From Bacteroidales bacterium (GTDB lineage: Bacteria; Bacteroidota; Bacteroidia; Bacteroidales; F082), in the NCBI GenBank assembly GCA_017651645.1, contig JAGCCO010000042.1:1-64000 (forward strand): a stretch of 64,000 nucleotides of DNA, in the 5' to 3' direction. Below are positions 43,717 to 51,992 of this stretch, piece by piece; position 1 is the stretch's first letter, and each line of letters starts with the position of its first letter. The position numbers were made by a program, and so were the translations under genes. Under the pieces are notes generated by a model. The model saw only the letters and a program-made list of their open reading frames with translations. It made no database searches and was not told where the DNA came from.

Positions 43717-44415
43717 ATGAGCAATATAGATAACAGAATCCTCTACGAAGATAATCACCTAATCATCGTGAACAAGCTCCCCTCCGAGATCGTGCAGGGC
43801 GACAAGACGGGAGACAAATGTCTCCTCGATGATGTCAAGGAATACATCAAAGAGAAATACGACAAGCCGGGCAACGTGTTCGCCGGCCTCGTCCACCGTA
43901 TCGACAGGCCTGTGAGCGGCGCCGTGGTGTTCGCCAAGACGAGCAAGGCCCTGTCGCGCATGACCGTGAAGGTGAAAGACCGCGACTTCCGCAAGACCTA
44001 CCTCGCTCTGGTGAAAAACCACCCTCCCAAGCAAGCCGATGTGCTAGAGGATTACCTCGTCAAAAACGAGAAACAGAACAAGTCATTTGTGGTGCCCGAA
44101 GGGACGAAAGAGGCCAAACTGGCACGCTTGAGTTATCGTGTGGTAGGGAAATCAGATACTTTTTATCTACTTGAAGTCGAGTTGTTTACAGGACGACATC
44201 ATCAGATTCGCTGTCAGCTGGCACACATCGGATGTCCCATCCGTGGCGACTTGAAATACGGCTATCCACGCAGTAACCCTGATGCCTCCATCAGCCTACA
44301 CGCCTGGCACATCGCCTTTGAGCATCCCGTGACAAAGGAACAAATCGAAATCACGGCTCCGTTGCCTGAAGTCTCGCCTTGGACTGCATTCCAGCAACAT
44401 CCGCAAAACCTCTAA
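43717..44415 (+). CDS. RluA-family pseudouridine synthase
   Basis: This is a 232-residue protein that isomerises uridine in rRNA or tRNA. The family opening ILYEDNHLIIVNKLPSEIVQGD and the catalytic HRIDRPVSGAVVFAKT (catalytic Asp in HRID) are present, followed by ELFTGRHHQIRCQLAHIG. There is no N-terminal S4 domain, so it is the short RluA/RluC-like type. The target site cannot be set by sequence alone. Confidence 0.9.
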   Translation: MSNIDNRILYEDNHLIIVNKLPSEIVQGDKTGDKCLLDDVKEYIKEKYDKPGNVFAGLVHRIDRPVSGAVVFAKTSKALSRMTVKVKDRDFRKTYLALVKNHPPKQADVLEDYLVKNEKQNKSFVVPEGTKEAKLARLSYRVVGKSDTFYLLEVELFTGRHHQIRCQLAHIGCPIRGDLKYGYPRSNPDASISLHAWHIAFEHPVTKEQIEITAPLPEVSPWTAFQQHPQNL

Positions 44416-44432
44416 CCCTTTACTATACTCCT

Positions 44433-44453
44433 AACTGCAAACTGTCAACTATC
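44433..44453. repeat. Heptamer tandem array (3 units)
   Basis: The units are AACTGCA, AACTGTC and AACTATC, at the boundary between converging genes. They share the consensus of the arrays at 10665, 51594 and 53945. Confidence 0.7.
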
Positions 44454-45171
44454 ACAGCAGATTGACAATTCCCTTCAAGAAAATGAAATAGATGCCACAA
44501 ACCACGAGCAGTATGCCTGCGCAGCGGTTCATGATGGTAGTGCGCTTGGGGTTGAAAAACACCTTCAGCTTGGCGGCGCCCCATGCTTTCAGCAACTCAA
44601 GCGTCAACGTGGTGCCAAGGATAATAGCAAAAAACACAATAGTGTTCACCTTTCTGCCCCCCATGCTGCCAGCCACGACAGCCACGGCAGAGAACCAGAA
44701 GATCCACACGAAAGGATTCAACAGGTTGATGACAAAGCCTTTGCCAAGCATCAGGAGCCATGAGGGCTTATCCTCCTTCTTCTCCAGGATCTCGTTGGTG
44801 CGTTTTTCTATCAGTGACTCTTTTTCCTCCACCTTTCGTCGGAAGGTAAAGATGCCGAACAGCACCAGTATGACACCTGCCCCGATGCTGAACAACGTCA
44901 CTTCAAGTTCCGAACGCATCACCACCTGCACCGAAGTCAGGATGTATAAGGAGATGATCATCGCATCGTTCAAAATGACTCCCGAAATGAACCATGCCGC
45001 CGTCCTGAATCCCCTGTGAAGGCTGGTCTGCACCAAGGTGATGAAGGCTGGACCCATGTTCACGATCAGGGAAAGAAACAAACCGATGACGACAGCCCAT
45101 ATCACAAAGCTGAACGACCAGATACGGCTGAACTCAGGCAGTTTTTCAAAGATACCAGAGGTGTTTCCCAT
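44452..45171 (-). CDS. LysE/RhtB-family transporter
   Basis: This is a 239-residue protein with about six membrane helices. NMGPAFITLVQTSLHRGFRTAAWFISG near residues 38-64 matches the LysE-family signature (the usual PGP is MGP here), and GFVINLLNPFVWIFWFSAVAVV matches its second half. The family exports amino acids or small organic molecules. It follows the GH3-family gene by 11 bases, so export of an acyl-amino-acid conjugate made by that enzyme is a possible joint role (inference). Confidence 0.85.
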   Translation of the reverse strand: MGNTSGIFEKLPEFSRIWSFSFVIWAVVIGLFLSLIVNMGPAFITLVQTSLHRGFRTAAWFISGVILNDAMIISLYILTSVQVVMRSELEVTLFSIGAGVILVLFGIFTFRRKVEEKESLIEKRTNEILEKKEDKPSWLLMLGKGFVINLLNPFVWIFWFSAVAVVAGSMGGRKVNTIVFFAIILGTTLTLELLKAWGAAKLKVFFNPKRTTIMNRCAGILLVVCGIYFIFLKGIVNLL

Positions 45172-45182
45172 GGCTTATAGCA

Positions 45183-46766
45183 TTATAATTCAACTTTCTT
45201 TACAAATTCTTCCCACATCTCGAGACGCTTGCCCTTCATCACACGAGGGAACTTGGTGGCACCGCCCCATTTCCCGATCTTCTGCTCCATGAACTCATAG
45301 AAGCACTGGGTGGGCAGCACATCGACGAACAACTCCTTGATGGCTTGGGTACGCTCCACCGCATAGTCATCGTTCAGCTTGCAGAGGTGCTGGTCAATAA
45401 GTTTCAAGGCCTTCTGCTTGTCGATGGGTTCATCGCAACCCAGATACCAATGATGGGCATACATCGTGTCGTGACGGATGCCCGCCACAGTGAACTCCGT
45501 AATGTTGACCCCAAGCTCCTCAGCCATCATGTCGACGGCACGGGTCATGTTGTCCTGGGAGAGGTGCTCGCCCGTGATGCTCAAGAACTGCTTGGTGCGC
45601 CCCGTGATGACAATCTCACAATCCTCGGTGTTAAGGAACTTGATGGTGTCGCCAATGAGGTAACGCCAAGTGCCGGCACAAGTCGAGAGCAGCAAGGCAT
45701 AATCCACGCCTGCCTCCACCTCCGAGAGCAGCAAGGTCTTGGGATGCGCCACGATGTTGCCTTCTTCATCAAAGTTCTCCTCGTTGAAAGGCACAAACTC
45801 GAAATAGATACCGTTGTCGACCAAAAGCTGCATCACGCGCTTCTTCAAATCGACCTGATAGGCGATGTAACCCTCCGAGGCCAAATAGCTTTCCACATAA
45901 ATCACCTCTTTGCCGAAGATGCGCTTAAAGCTCTTCTCGTAAGGGGCAAAGGCCACGCCGCTGTGCACATAAACCATCAGGTTGGGCCAAATGTCGTGGA
46001 TGGTCTTGAGACGGTAAGTCTTGATGATGCGTTCCAACAGAATCTGCACCCAGGCCGGCACGCCCACGATGACGCCAATGTCCCATTTGGGAGCAGCCTT
46101 CACCATGAGGTCCATCTTCTCGGCCCAGTCCTTCACCTTCGAGATTTTCTGTCCAGGCTTGTAGAATGCCTCGAACCACGACGGGATCTTGCCTGCCGAG
46201 ATGCCTGAGAGGTCGCCGGCATAATAGCCGAACTCCTTGTTATACTGCAAGTCGGTGCTGCCACCAATCATCAGGATGCCACGGTTGTAGAAATCAAGGG
46301 GAAAGTCATAGCGGGTGGCCGAGACGAGCTGACGGATGCCCGCACGGGTGATTTTGTTGTTCAAGCCCTTGGTGATGGGAATGTATTTTGAAGCCGCCTC
46401 AGAGGTGCCAGAGCTCAAAGCAAAGTATTTGATTTTGCCTGGCCAGGCGATGTTGCGCTTGCCTTGCAGATTGAGATACCACCACTCGTTGTGCATCTTG
46501 TTGTAATCAAACACAGGCACGCGCTTGCGGTACTCTTCAAGGATGTCTCTTGACAACAGAATCTCATCGAAATGATAGAACTTGCCGAACTCCGTAAACT
46601 GCGCCTTGACCAGCAGTTTCCGTAACTCGCGCTTTTGCGCACGAATCGGGTCGGTATGATTCTGTTTGATTTCGACAGGTATATTCTTAATCTCCGCAGC
46701 AGCTTTCACCAAAGCTCCCACCACGGGGATGGGCATATTTTTTCTTCCAATAATCGGTAATTTCAT
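45183..46766 (-). CDS. GH3-family acyl-adenylating enzyme
   Basis: This is a 527-residue protein from ATG 46766 (MKLPIIGRKNMPIPVVG); the longer frame reads through the promoter. It belongs to the GH3 branch of the ANL superfamily, known in plants for joining amino acids to jasmonate or auxin. The ATP motif region KYFALSSGTSEAASKYIPIT, VYVHSGVAFAPYEKSFKRIFG, YVESYLASEGYIAYQ and the hinge IVITGRTKQFLSITGEHLS are visible. In bacteria the substrates are unknown. It is the first gene of a pair with the LysE-like exporter. Confidence 0.85.
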   Translation of the reverse strand: MKLPIIGRKNMPIPVVGALVKAAAEIKNIPVEIKQNHTDPIRAQKRELRKLLVKAQFTEFGKFYHFDEILLSRDILEEYRKRVPVFDYNKMHNEWWYLNLQGKRNIAWPGKIKYFALSSGTSEAASKYIPITKGLNNKITRAGIRQLVSATRYDFPLDFYNRGILMIGGSTDLQYNKEFGYYAGDLSGISAGKIPSWFEAFYKPGQKISKVKDWAEKMDLMVKAAPKWDIGVIVGVPAWVQILLERIIKTYRLKTIHDIWPNLMVYVHSGVAFAPYEKSFKRIFGKEVIYVESYLASEGYIAYQVDLKKRVMQLLVDNGIYFEFVPFNEENFDEEGNIVAHPKTLLLSEVEAGVDYALLLSTCAGTWRYLIGDTIKFLNTEDCEIVITGRTKQFLSITGEHLSQDNMTRAVDMMAEELGVNITEFTVAGIRHDTMYAHHWYLGCDEPIDKQKALKLIDQHLCKLNDDYAVERTQAIKELFVDVLPTQCFYEFMEQKIGKWGGATKFPRVMKGKRLEMWEEFVKKVEL

Positions 46767-46788
46767 GACTCGATTTCGTAAAACGGTG

Positions 46789-46816
46789 CAAAAGTAATGA
46801 AAAAGCCTTACTTTTG
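46789..46816. promoter_or_regulatory. Divergent -7 elements for GH3 and beta-helix genes
   Basis: TACTTTTG is read on the minus strand (complement of 46789-46796), 23 bases ahead of GH3, and TACTTTTG at 46809-46816 on the plus strand, 28 bases ahead of the beta-helix gene. The two elements are identical. Confidence 0.7.
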
Positions 46817-46843
46817 CGCCATAATCTGTCAAACTAACTTTAT

Positions 46844-48415
46844 ATGAAAGCTAAATTACTATTCTTATTGCTGGTTGTCAGCCTTTTGTCAAAAGCACAA
46901 ACCATTGAAGTGTCAGGCACACAATCAGGCATCTGGGATGCCGAAACGGTTGTGGTCACAGGTGATGTCACCATTCAGGACTCGCTGACCATCAAGGCGG
47001 GGACGACGGTCCTCTTCAAGGATTTCTACCGCATCATCGTCGAAAAAGGCGCTTCGCTGAATGCGGTCGGAACAAAAGACGACTCCATTACCTTCACTGT
47101 AGCCGATACCACAGGGTTTTACCTCTTTAACATGGGTCGTGGCGGTTGGAACGGCATCCGTTTCGACAAAGCCGGACCGTCCAAATTGGACTATTGCCGC
47201 TTCCAATACGGCAAGGCTGCATTGGATGCTGACCAAGATGGTGGCGCGCTGCGTATCTATGATTGTGATGCCGTGAAAATCGGCCACAGCACCCTGTTCT
47301 GCAACTTCTCGCGCGAACACGGGGGCGCACTGAACGCCGAGAACTCCACAGTGTCCATTTACAACTGTAAAGTAAACAACAATCTGACTTATAGTCAGAT
47401 AGATACCATTTACTATATGTATGGCGGCGGCTTGCGTTTCCTGAAATGCAAGGTGGACATCACCGATACGGATTTCCGCTACAACATCGGCGAGACTGCC
47501 ATCGGTGGGGCTTTGAGCATCGACAGCTGTTCTATCACTATCGACCGTTGTCGTTTCGAGTACAACTACGGTATTAATGGAGGTGGATTGTATATCATTC
47601 GCTGCTACGACAACCCGTGCCGCATCACCAACTCGCTTTTCGCCAACAATATTTCCGGGCATTTTGGTGGTGGCTTAGCCATCAGTGACTCGTCGCCATT
47701 GGTTGCCAACCTCACCGTGGTCAACAACCACTCTTATGGCGTCAACTGCGGCGGCATCTTCTTCTATCAACACAGCTCACCCGATGTGTCTAACTGCATT
47801 GTCTACGGCAACACCAACGAAGTTCCACTCGAAGAACCCGTGCAGATTTGGACGTGGACTTACGACGACTATGCGCCTGAGTTTCATAACTGCTTGATAC
47901 AGTATGGATATGAGATCATCTCGAATCATGAAGTCATCCAAGTATACGAAAATTGCCTCGATGAAGACCCGCTTTTTGTTGACCCACAACATGAGGATTT
48001 TCATCTCACTGCCAACAGTCCTTGCATTAATGCGGGAAACGACCTCGAAACCGATGGCCTCGACCTTGATGGCCATTGGCGCATTTGTGGCGACCGCATC
48101 GACATCGGTGCATACGAATACTCTGGTTTAGGCGTTCAGGAAAATGCGCAAAACGAAAATCTTATCCGTATTGTCGGCAATCCCGTCACCCTATCAAGTT
48201 ACGCCGAAATCGAATGTGAAAGGGTTTGCAATGTGTATGCAATGGTCTATTCCTTGGATGGCAAACTATTGGTCAACAAAGATTTGGGCGATACACAAGT
48301 CGGTCTTAACCGCATTGAAATCGGGGAAATGTTCCAAAACCTGACTAGCGGAACCTATTTGCTCGCTATCAGAACCCCTGAACAAACATTTGTGGCCAAA
48401 ACTGTAAAACAATAG
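46844..48415 (+). CDS. T9SS-secreted right-handed beta-helix protein
   Basis: This is a 523-residue protein with signal at 1-18 (ending SKAQ). Residues about 60-400 show short repeating turns (LDYCRFQYGKAALDADQDGGALRI, GGALNAENSTVSIYNCKVNNN, GGGLYIIRC, SHFGGGLAI-like), typical of a pectate-lyase-like parallel beta-helix. DPLFVDPQHEDFHLTANSPCINAGN matches the end motif of choice-of-anchor Q proteins. The last 85 residues are a sorting domain (IVGNPVTLSSYAEIEC...TSGTYLLAIRTPEQTF), with the usual YPNP changed to VGNP. No catalytic site is recognised; it may be a binding protein or a polysaccharide lyase. Confidence 0.8.
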   Translation: MKAKLLFLLLVVSLLSKAQTIEVSGTQSGIWDAETVVVTGDVTIQDSLTIKAGTTVLFKDFYRIIVEKGASLNAVGTKDDSITFTVADTTGFYLFNMGRGGWNGIRFDKAGPSKLDYCRFQYGKAALDADQDGGALRIYDCDAVKIGHSTLFCNFSREHGGALNAENSTVSIYNCKVNNNLTYSQIDTIYYMYGGGLRFLKCKVDITDTDFRYNIGETAIGGALSIDSCSITIDRCRFEYNYGINGGGLYIIRCYDNPCRITNSLFANNISGHFGGGLAISDSSPLVANLTVVNNHSYGVNCGGIFFYQHSSPDVSNCIVYGNTNEVPLEEPVQIWTWTYDDYAPEFHNCLIQYGYEIISNHEVIQVYENCLDEDPLFVDPQHEDFHLTANSPCINAGNDLETDGLDLDGHWRICGDRIDIGAYEYSGLGVQENAQNENLIRIVGNPVTLSSYAEIECERVCNVYAMVYSLDGKLLVNKDLGDTQVGLNRIEIGEMFQNLTSGTYLLAIRTPEQTFVAKTVKQ

Positions 48416-48420
48416 GTTAC

Positions 48421-49044
48421 CTATTGTATGGATTGCTCGTAAAACGACCTTCGCTGTTCCCTGCTGACCCTGATTTTGCGATAGCGCCCTGTTTCAAGGT
48501 CGCAGTCGTATAAGGTCTGGATTTGTGAAATAAACACGCGTGAATAAAAGCGATTTTGAAACGCCTGTTTCTCTTGCATGAAGGCGATGGTCTGCTTGAT
48601 CTGATCGAGGTCCAGGTCTTCTTTGGTAAAGACAAAGAGACCAAATTCGTTGAAGTCGCCGTAGAAGCCGTTGTTCACCTTGTCCATCTTGATCTCGAGG
48701 ATACGTTTCAGGGGCAAAGCCAACGACCAGAATTCGTACTCGTTGCGACCGATGATGGTACCATCGCCCAAGCCATAGGCATAACCGCTTTGGTTGATAT
48801 GGCGCATGTCCTCGGCGTTCACCTCCTTCACAGCCTCGCCCGCCATCTCGTTCACCAAGGCATTGGCCACGTTCTTGTTCTCGCGTATGGCACGGGTCAC
48901 CTCGATGCCAAGACTCTGAACTTCATCCTGCAGGTCGGGACGGTCGCGGTTGACCAAATGGGCGTAATGCTCGCCCAACAGTGTGGCCAACGTGACCATG
49001 GCATAACGCTCAAAGAAACAGGTATCGAACTTCGGTTCAAGCAT
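48421..49044 (-). CDS. Conserved protein of unknown function
   Basis: This is a 207-residue soluble protein with no signal. Helical N-terminal half (ERYAMVTLATLLGEHYAHLVNRDRPD), then mixed (FWSLALPLKRILEIKMDKVNNGFYGDFNEFGLFVFTKEDLD). It follows the esterase gene by 13 bases on the same strand and converges with the beta-helix gene, five bases apart. No family recognised. Confidence 0.6.
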   Translation of the reverse strand: MLEPKFDTCFFERYAMVTLATLLGEHYAHLVNRDRPDLQDEVQSLGIEVTRAIRENKNVANALVNEMAGEAVKEVNAEDMRHINQSGYAYGLGDGTIIGRNEYEFWSLALPLKRILEIKMDKVNNGFYGDFNEFGLFVFTKEDLDLDQIKQTIAFMQEKQAFQNRFYSRVFISQIQTLYDCDLETGRYRKIRVSREQRRSFYEQSIQ

Positions 49045-49057
49045 CGGTACGTCGGAT

Positions 49058-50161
49058 TTATCTCATCAGTAAGACCTTGCTTACCAAACCATTTTCTCCT
49101 TTGATAAAATACAAACCTTCCGGAAGGTCACCCAAATCAATTAGATTGGCTCCTGGCTTCAATGTATATTTGCCCATGCAACGTCCCTGAATATCCATCA
49201 CTTCGATGTCGGTAGTGGTTCCCACTTCAATAGAGACACGACCCGAAGTCGGGTTGGGCCAAAGCTTCAAAGTGCTTTCCTCTGGCTCTGCAATACCGAC
49301 ATTGCCACCTCCGTTGCCTACGAAAAACTTATGGATTTCAGTCAAGTAGCCAATGTCGTATTGGTCTTCGCTCATATACCAGGTATGGTTGCCACCGATG
49401 ACTTTGATGTGCTGCAGTTCGGCCTCACCCTCGTAGGTGTAGCGCACAAAGCGCAGACCATCGTTCTTGAGGTCGGGGAAGGTGTCGATAACGGGCTCGG
49501 CCACACATCCGTTGGCATTCTTCCAGTAGTTGAGGATGGCCTCCACGCCGAGACCGAGATTACTACCGAAATATTGCGAGTTGCCATCATAGCCTACCAC
49601 GGGGTCAGAAGTGCCATGGATGTCAAGCATGCGTACTGGAGCCACCGCTGTATGATTTGCCATGGAATGCGTAATCAGTCCGCTGACAGGTGCACAGGCG
49701 GTGATGCGGTCGCCGTGCTCGATGGCCATGCGGTGTGTCATGAAGCCACCCATTGAGAAACCCGTGAAGAAGACGCTGTCGAGATTCACCGGATATTGTT
49801 CAGCCAACGCGTCGAGGAGGGCCATGAGAAAGCCCGAGTCATCGGTGTTGCTGGCCATCAAGCCGGCGTTCCACATGGTGCCATAGCCTTCGTTTAGGGC
49901 TTGCGGCACTGCGATGACCCAGTTGTAGGCATCGGCAACCTGCTGGAAATGGAACTCGTTGTCCAGGCGGGTGATATTGTCGCCCAGTCCATGCAGGAAA
50001 AATAGGATAGGCACCGCATCGCGGTTGGCCGAGGGAGTCTTGACGAGGTATTGTCGCTGCACACCTTGCCATTCAAAAGTCTGGATCTGCGAGAACAGCG
50101 GTCCGCAAAGCATCAGCAAAGCGGATAAAATGCTGATTTTTAGAAAGTTTTTCGTTCTCAT
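49058..50161 (-). CDS. T9SS-secreted alpha/beta-hydrolase (feruloyl esterase / PHB depolymerase-like)
   Basis: This is a 367-residue protein from ATG 50161, which begins a good signal (MRTKNFLKISILSALLMLCGP). A second ATG 27 bases earlier (50188) is an exact copy created by a 27-bp tandem duplication. The LpqC-type esterase core has PILFFLHGLGDN, nucleophile GFSMGG, acid HGTSDPVVGY and base GGNHTW. Residues about 290-367 are a type A sorting domain (LKLWPNPTSGRVSIEV...PEGLYFIKG). Such enzymes cut acetyl or feruloyl esters on plant polymers; the exact substrate is open. It is possibly co-transcribed with the aminotransferase upstream. Confidence 0.85.
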   Translation of the reverse strand: MRTKNFLKISILSALLMLCGPLFSQIQTFEWQGVQRQYLVKTPSANRDAVPILFFLHGLGDNITRLDNEFHFQQVADAYNWVIAVPQALNEGYGTMWNAGLMASNTDDSGFLMALLDALAEQYPVNLDSVFFTGFSMGGFMTHRMAIEHGDRITACAPVSGLITHSMANHTAVAPVRMLDIHGTSDPVVGYDGNSQYFGSNLGLGVEAILNYWKNANGCVAEPVIDTFPDLKNDGLRFVRYTYEGEAELQHIKVIGGNHTWYMSEDQYDIGYLTEIHKFFVGNGGGNVGIAEPEESTLKLWPNPTSGRVSIEVGTTTDIEVMDIQGRCMGKYTLKPGANLIDLGDLPEGLYFIKGENGLVSKVLLMR

Positions 50162-50197
50162 AGTGATAATAAAGTTTTTCGTTCTCATAGTGATAAT
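50144..50197. repeat. 27-bp tandem duplication over the esterase start codon
   Basis: Bases 50144-50170 and 50171-50197 are identical. Each copy carries an in-frame ATG (reverse strand) followed by codons for RTKNF, so the gene has two equivalent starts nine codons apart. Confidence 0.9.
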
Positions 50198-50248
50198 ATA
50201 GTTTATAATAGTGATAAAAATACAGATTAAATAGGTAAAGAAATGTTT

Positions 50249-51547
50249 TTATGCTAAAGCCTCTTTGATGCAATCCACGATGTATTTCACATCCTCGTCC
50301 GACACATACGGACCCGCAGGCAAGCACATACCCACCTTGAACATGGCTTCGCTAACACCATTCAGATATGCAGGTGCATCTTTATAGCAAGGCTGCTTGT
50401 GCATCGGCTTCCAAACGGGACGAGCCTCAACGCCAGCAGCATCCATATAGACACGCAAGGCTTCCACATTGTCATTGGGTTGGCAATCGGTAGTTGCGCT
50501 ATCAGCCACATGGATGACACCAGCCGCACCGCCAACGGCACCTTGCACTATGGTCTTATAGGCGTTCTCTTGTCCCTTTATCTTCAGGTCAGGGTCAAGG
50601 GTGATAGTACAGAGCCAGTAATTGCTATCGTAGCCGCCAGTAGCAGGCTGGCTGTGTACGGTAATTCCCTTCACATCTTTCAGCAGTTCCTCATAAAGCA
50701 CTTGAACGTGTTTATGGTGGGCGATGTGGTCGTTGACAATGGTCATCTGTCCGCGGCCGATGCCAGCGCAGATGTTCGACATACGGTAGTTATAGCCTAT
50801 CTTCTCGTGTTGATAATAGGGGTAACTTTCACGGTACTGAGTGGCATACATCATGATTTCGCGCCATGCGTTCTCGTCGGGAGTAATCAGCGCGCCTCCA
50901 CCGGAGGTAGTGATCATCTTGTTGCCATTAAAACTCAGCACACCGTATTGGCCAAAGGTACCCAATACCTGACCTTTGAAGCGGGACCCGAAGCCCTCGG
51001 CTGCATCCTCGATGACGGGGATGTCGTAGCGGTTGGCAATCTCCATGATACGGTCAGCATCGTAAGGCATGCCGTAAAGTGCCACCGGGACAATGGCTTT
51101 AGGCTTTTTGCCTGTCTTGGCGATACGGTCTTTGATAGCCGTCTCGAGCAAGTCGGGATCCATATTCCAGGTATCCTTCTCGCTGTCGATGAAGATCGGG
51201 GTTGCGCCCAGGTAGGTGATGGGGTGCGATGAAGCGCAGAAGGTGAAGCTCTGCACGAGGACCTCATCACCAGGTTTGACACCGCAAGCGATTAAGGCGA
51301 GGTGGACGGCCGCCGTTCCGGCGGACAAGGCAACGACACGTTTTTGCAATGGCGGTTGTAGAGACGTACGGCCGTACGTCTCTACAGACACGCCATTGAC
51401 AAATTCTTCAAGGTCTTTTTCAAAACCGTTGACATTCGGTCCGAGCGGCACGACCCAGTTGTCGTCGAAGGCTTCTTTAATGTATTTCTGTTCGAGTCCT
51501 GCGTCGCTCATGTGGGCGAGGCAGAGGAAGATGCGTTTGTGTTCCAT
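50249..51547 (-). CDS. DegT/DnrJ/EryC1-family PLP aminotransferase with palindrome insertion
   Basis: This is a 432-residue sugar aminotransferase-type enzyme that makes amino sugars for surface glycans. The PLP lysine is probably Lys210 in SFNGNKMITTSGGG. IEDAAEGFGSRFKG and YGVLSFNG are typical. In relatives the opening region leads straight from the EEF helix into a segment ending VALSSGTAA. Here residues 55-63 (VETYGRTSL) are encoded by a 28-bp palindrome (51358-51385) and lengthen a surface loop before VVALSAGTAA. The frame is kept, so the enzyme may still work. TATTTTTG at 51574-51581 is a likely promoter. Confidence 0.9.
   Translation of the reverse strand: MEHKRIFLCLAHMSDAGLEQKYIKEAFDDNWVVPLGPNVNGFEKDLEEFVNGVSVETYGRTSLQPPLQKRVVALSAGTAAVHLALIACGVKPGDEVLVQSFTFCASSHPITYLGATPIFIDSEKDTWNMDPDLLETAIKDRIAKTGKKPKAIVPVALYGMPYDADRIMEIANRYDIPVIEDAAEGFGSRFKGQVLGTFGQYGVLSFNGNKMITTSGGGALITPDENAWREIMMYATQYRESYPYYQHEKIGYNYRMSNICAGIGRGQMTIVNDHIAHHKHVQVLYEELLKDVKGITVHSQPATGGYDSNYWLCTITLDPDLKIKGQENAYKTIVQGAVGGAAGVIHVADSATTDCQPNDNVEALRVYMDAAGVEARPVWKPMHKQPCYKDAPAYLNGVSEAMFKVGMCLPAGPYVSDEDVKYIVDCIKEALA
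51358..51385. repeat. 28-bp perfect palindrome, GTAGAGACG family, copy 4 (inside a gene)
   Basis: The arms GTAGAGACG/CGTCTCTAC enclose the core TACGGCCGTA; with flanking T and A the symmetry is 30 bases, i.e. ten codons. It is translated in the same frame as copy 1 (VET....SL). Confidence 0.9.
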
Positions 51548-51573
51548 GGTGTTTGTGTTGTTGTTTTACGAGG

Positions 51574-51581
51574 CAAAAATA
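51574..51581 (-). promoter_or_regulatory. -7 element of the aminotransferase gene
   Basis: The complement reads TATTTTTG, 27 bases ahead of the ATG at 51547. Confidence 0.65.
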
Positions 51582-51593
51582 GGAATTTTTTTA

Positions 51594-51621
51594 GTTTAGA
51601 GTTTAGAGTTTAGAGTTTAGA
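51594..51621. repeat. Heptamer tandem array (4 units)
   Basis: Four exact GTTTAGA units (complement AACTCTA, rotated), 13 bases upstream of the aminotransferase -7 element, followed by decayed units to about 51643. The complement unit equals the middle unit of the array at 53945. Confidence 0.8.
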
Positions 51622-51719
51622 GTCAGTTTTAGAGTGTAGAGTGGATAGTATGGTGATTCAGCAAGCAGGCATGACATCCCTACGTAGGCTGGTGCGGGAG
51701 ATTGGGATTTATGCCTGCG

Positions 51720-51935
51720 GCTCGATGCTCTGAGTCACTCATACGATGAAGGACAAAACCCTCCCCCAGGCGTCATCGCGGAGGAACAACCGCGATCTCC
51801 TGAGCGACAGGGAGTCCCTTCAGCGCAAGGGATCGCTGGTTCCGTTTTGACTACGTCGAATCGTAGATTTCACGGAATGAGAGCCCGCGATGAGGCTAAA
51901 GCATTAGCGTAGTGCTTCCCTGCGTTGTGGCAGGG
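51720..51935. other. Highly folded intergenic segment (candidate structured RNA or repeat)
   Basis: No gene lies between 51548 and 51992. This part can fold into many stems. The outer stem is TCATCGCGG (51773-51781) with CCGCGATGA (51885-51893). A competing local stem is ATCGCGG with CCGCGAT (51790-51796). TCCCTT (51815) pairs with AAGGGA (51827). TTCCGT (51840) pairs with ACGGAA (51872) around CTACG/CGTAG. GCTAA (51895) pairs with TTAGC (51904), and CCCTGC (51918) with GCAGGG (51930). The start resembles the CGTCATTGCGAGGAAC repeat at 10573. No promoter is evident on either strand. Confidence 0.5.
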
Positions 51936-51939
51936 GCAT

Positions 51940-51973
51940 AAAAAAGCGGCCGTCCGATAAGGACAGGCCGCTC
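51940..51973 (-). terminator. Terminator of the ATPase/partner operon
   Basis: On the minus strand GCGGCCTGTCC and GGACGGCCGC pair (one bulged T) around TTATC and are followed by six T. It lies 20 bases after the stop of the 202-residue gene. Confidence 0.88.
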
Positions 51974-51992
51974 AAGATTTATTTAAGGAACG

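Noticed and set aside
51594..51621. Operator or CRISPR-like repeats at the aminotransferase promoter
   Set aside because: Perfect 7-base tandem units are a microsatellite, and the same family occurs away from promoters.
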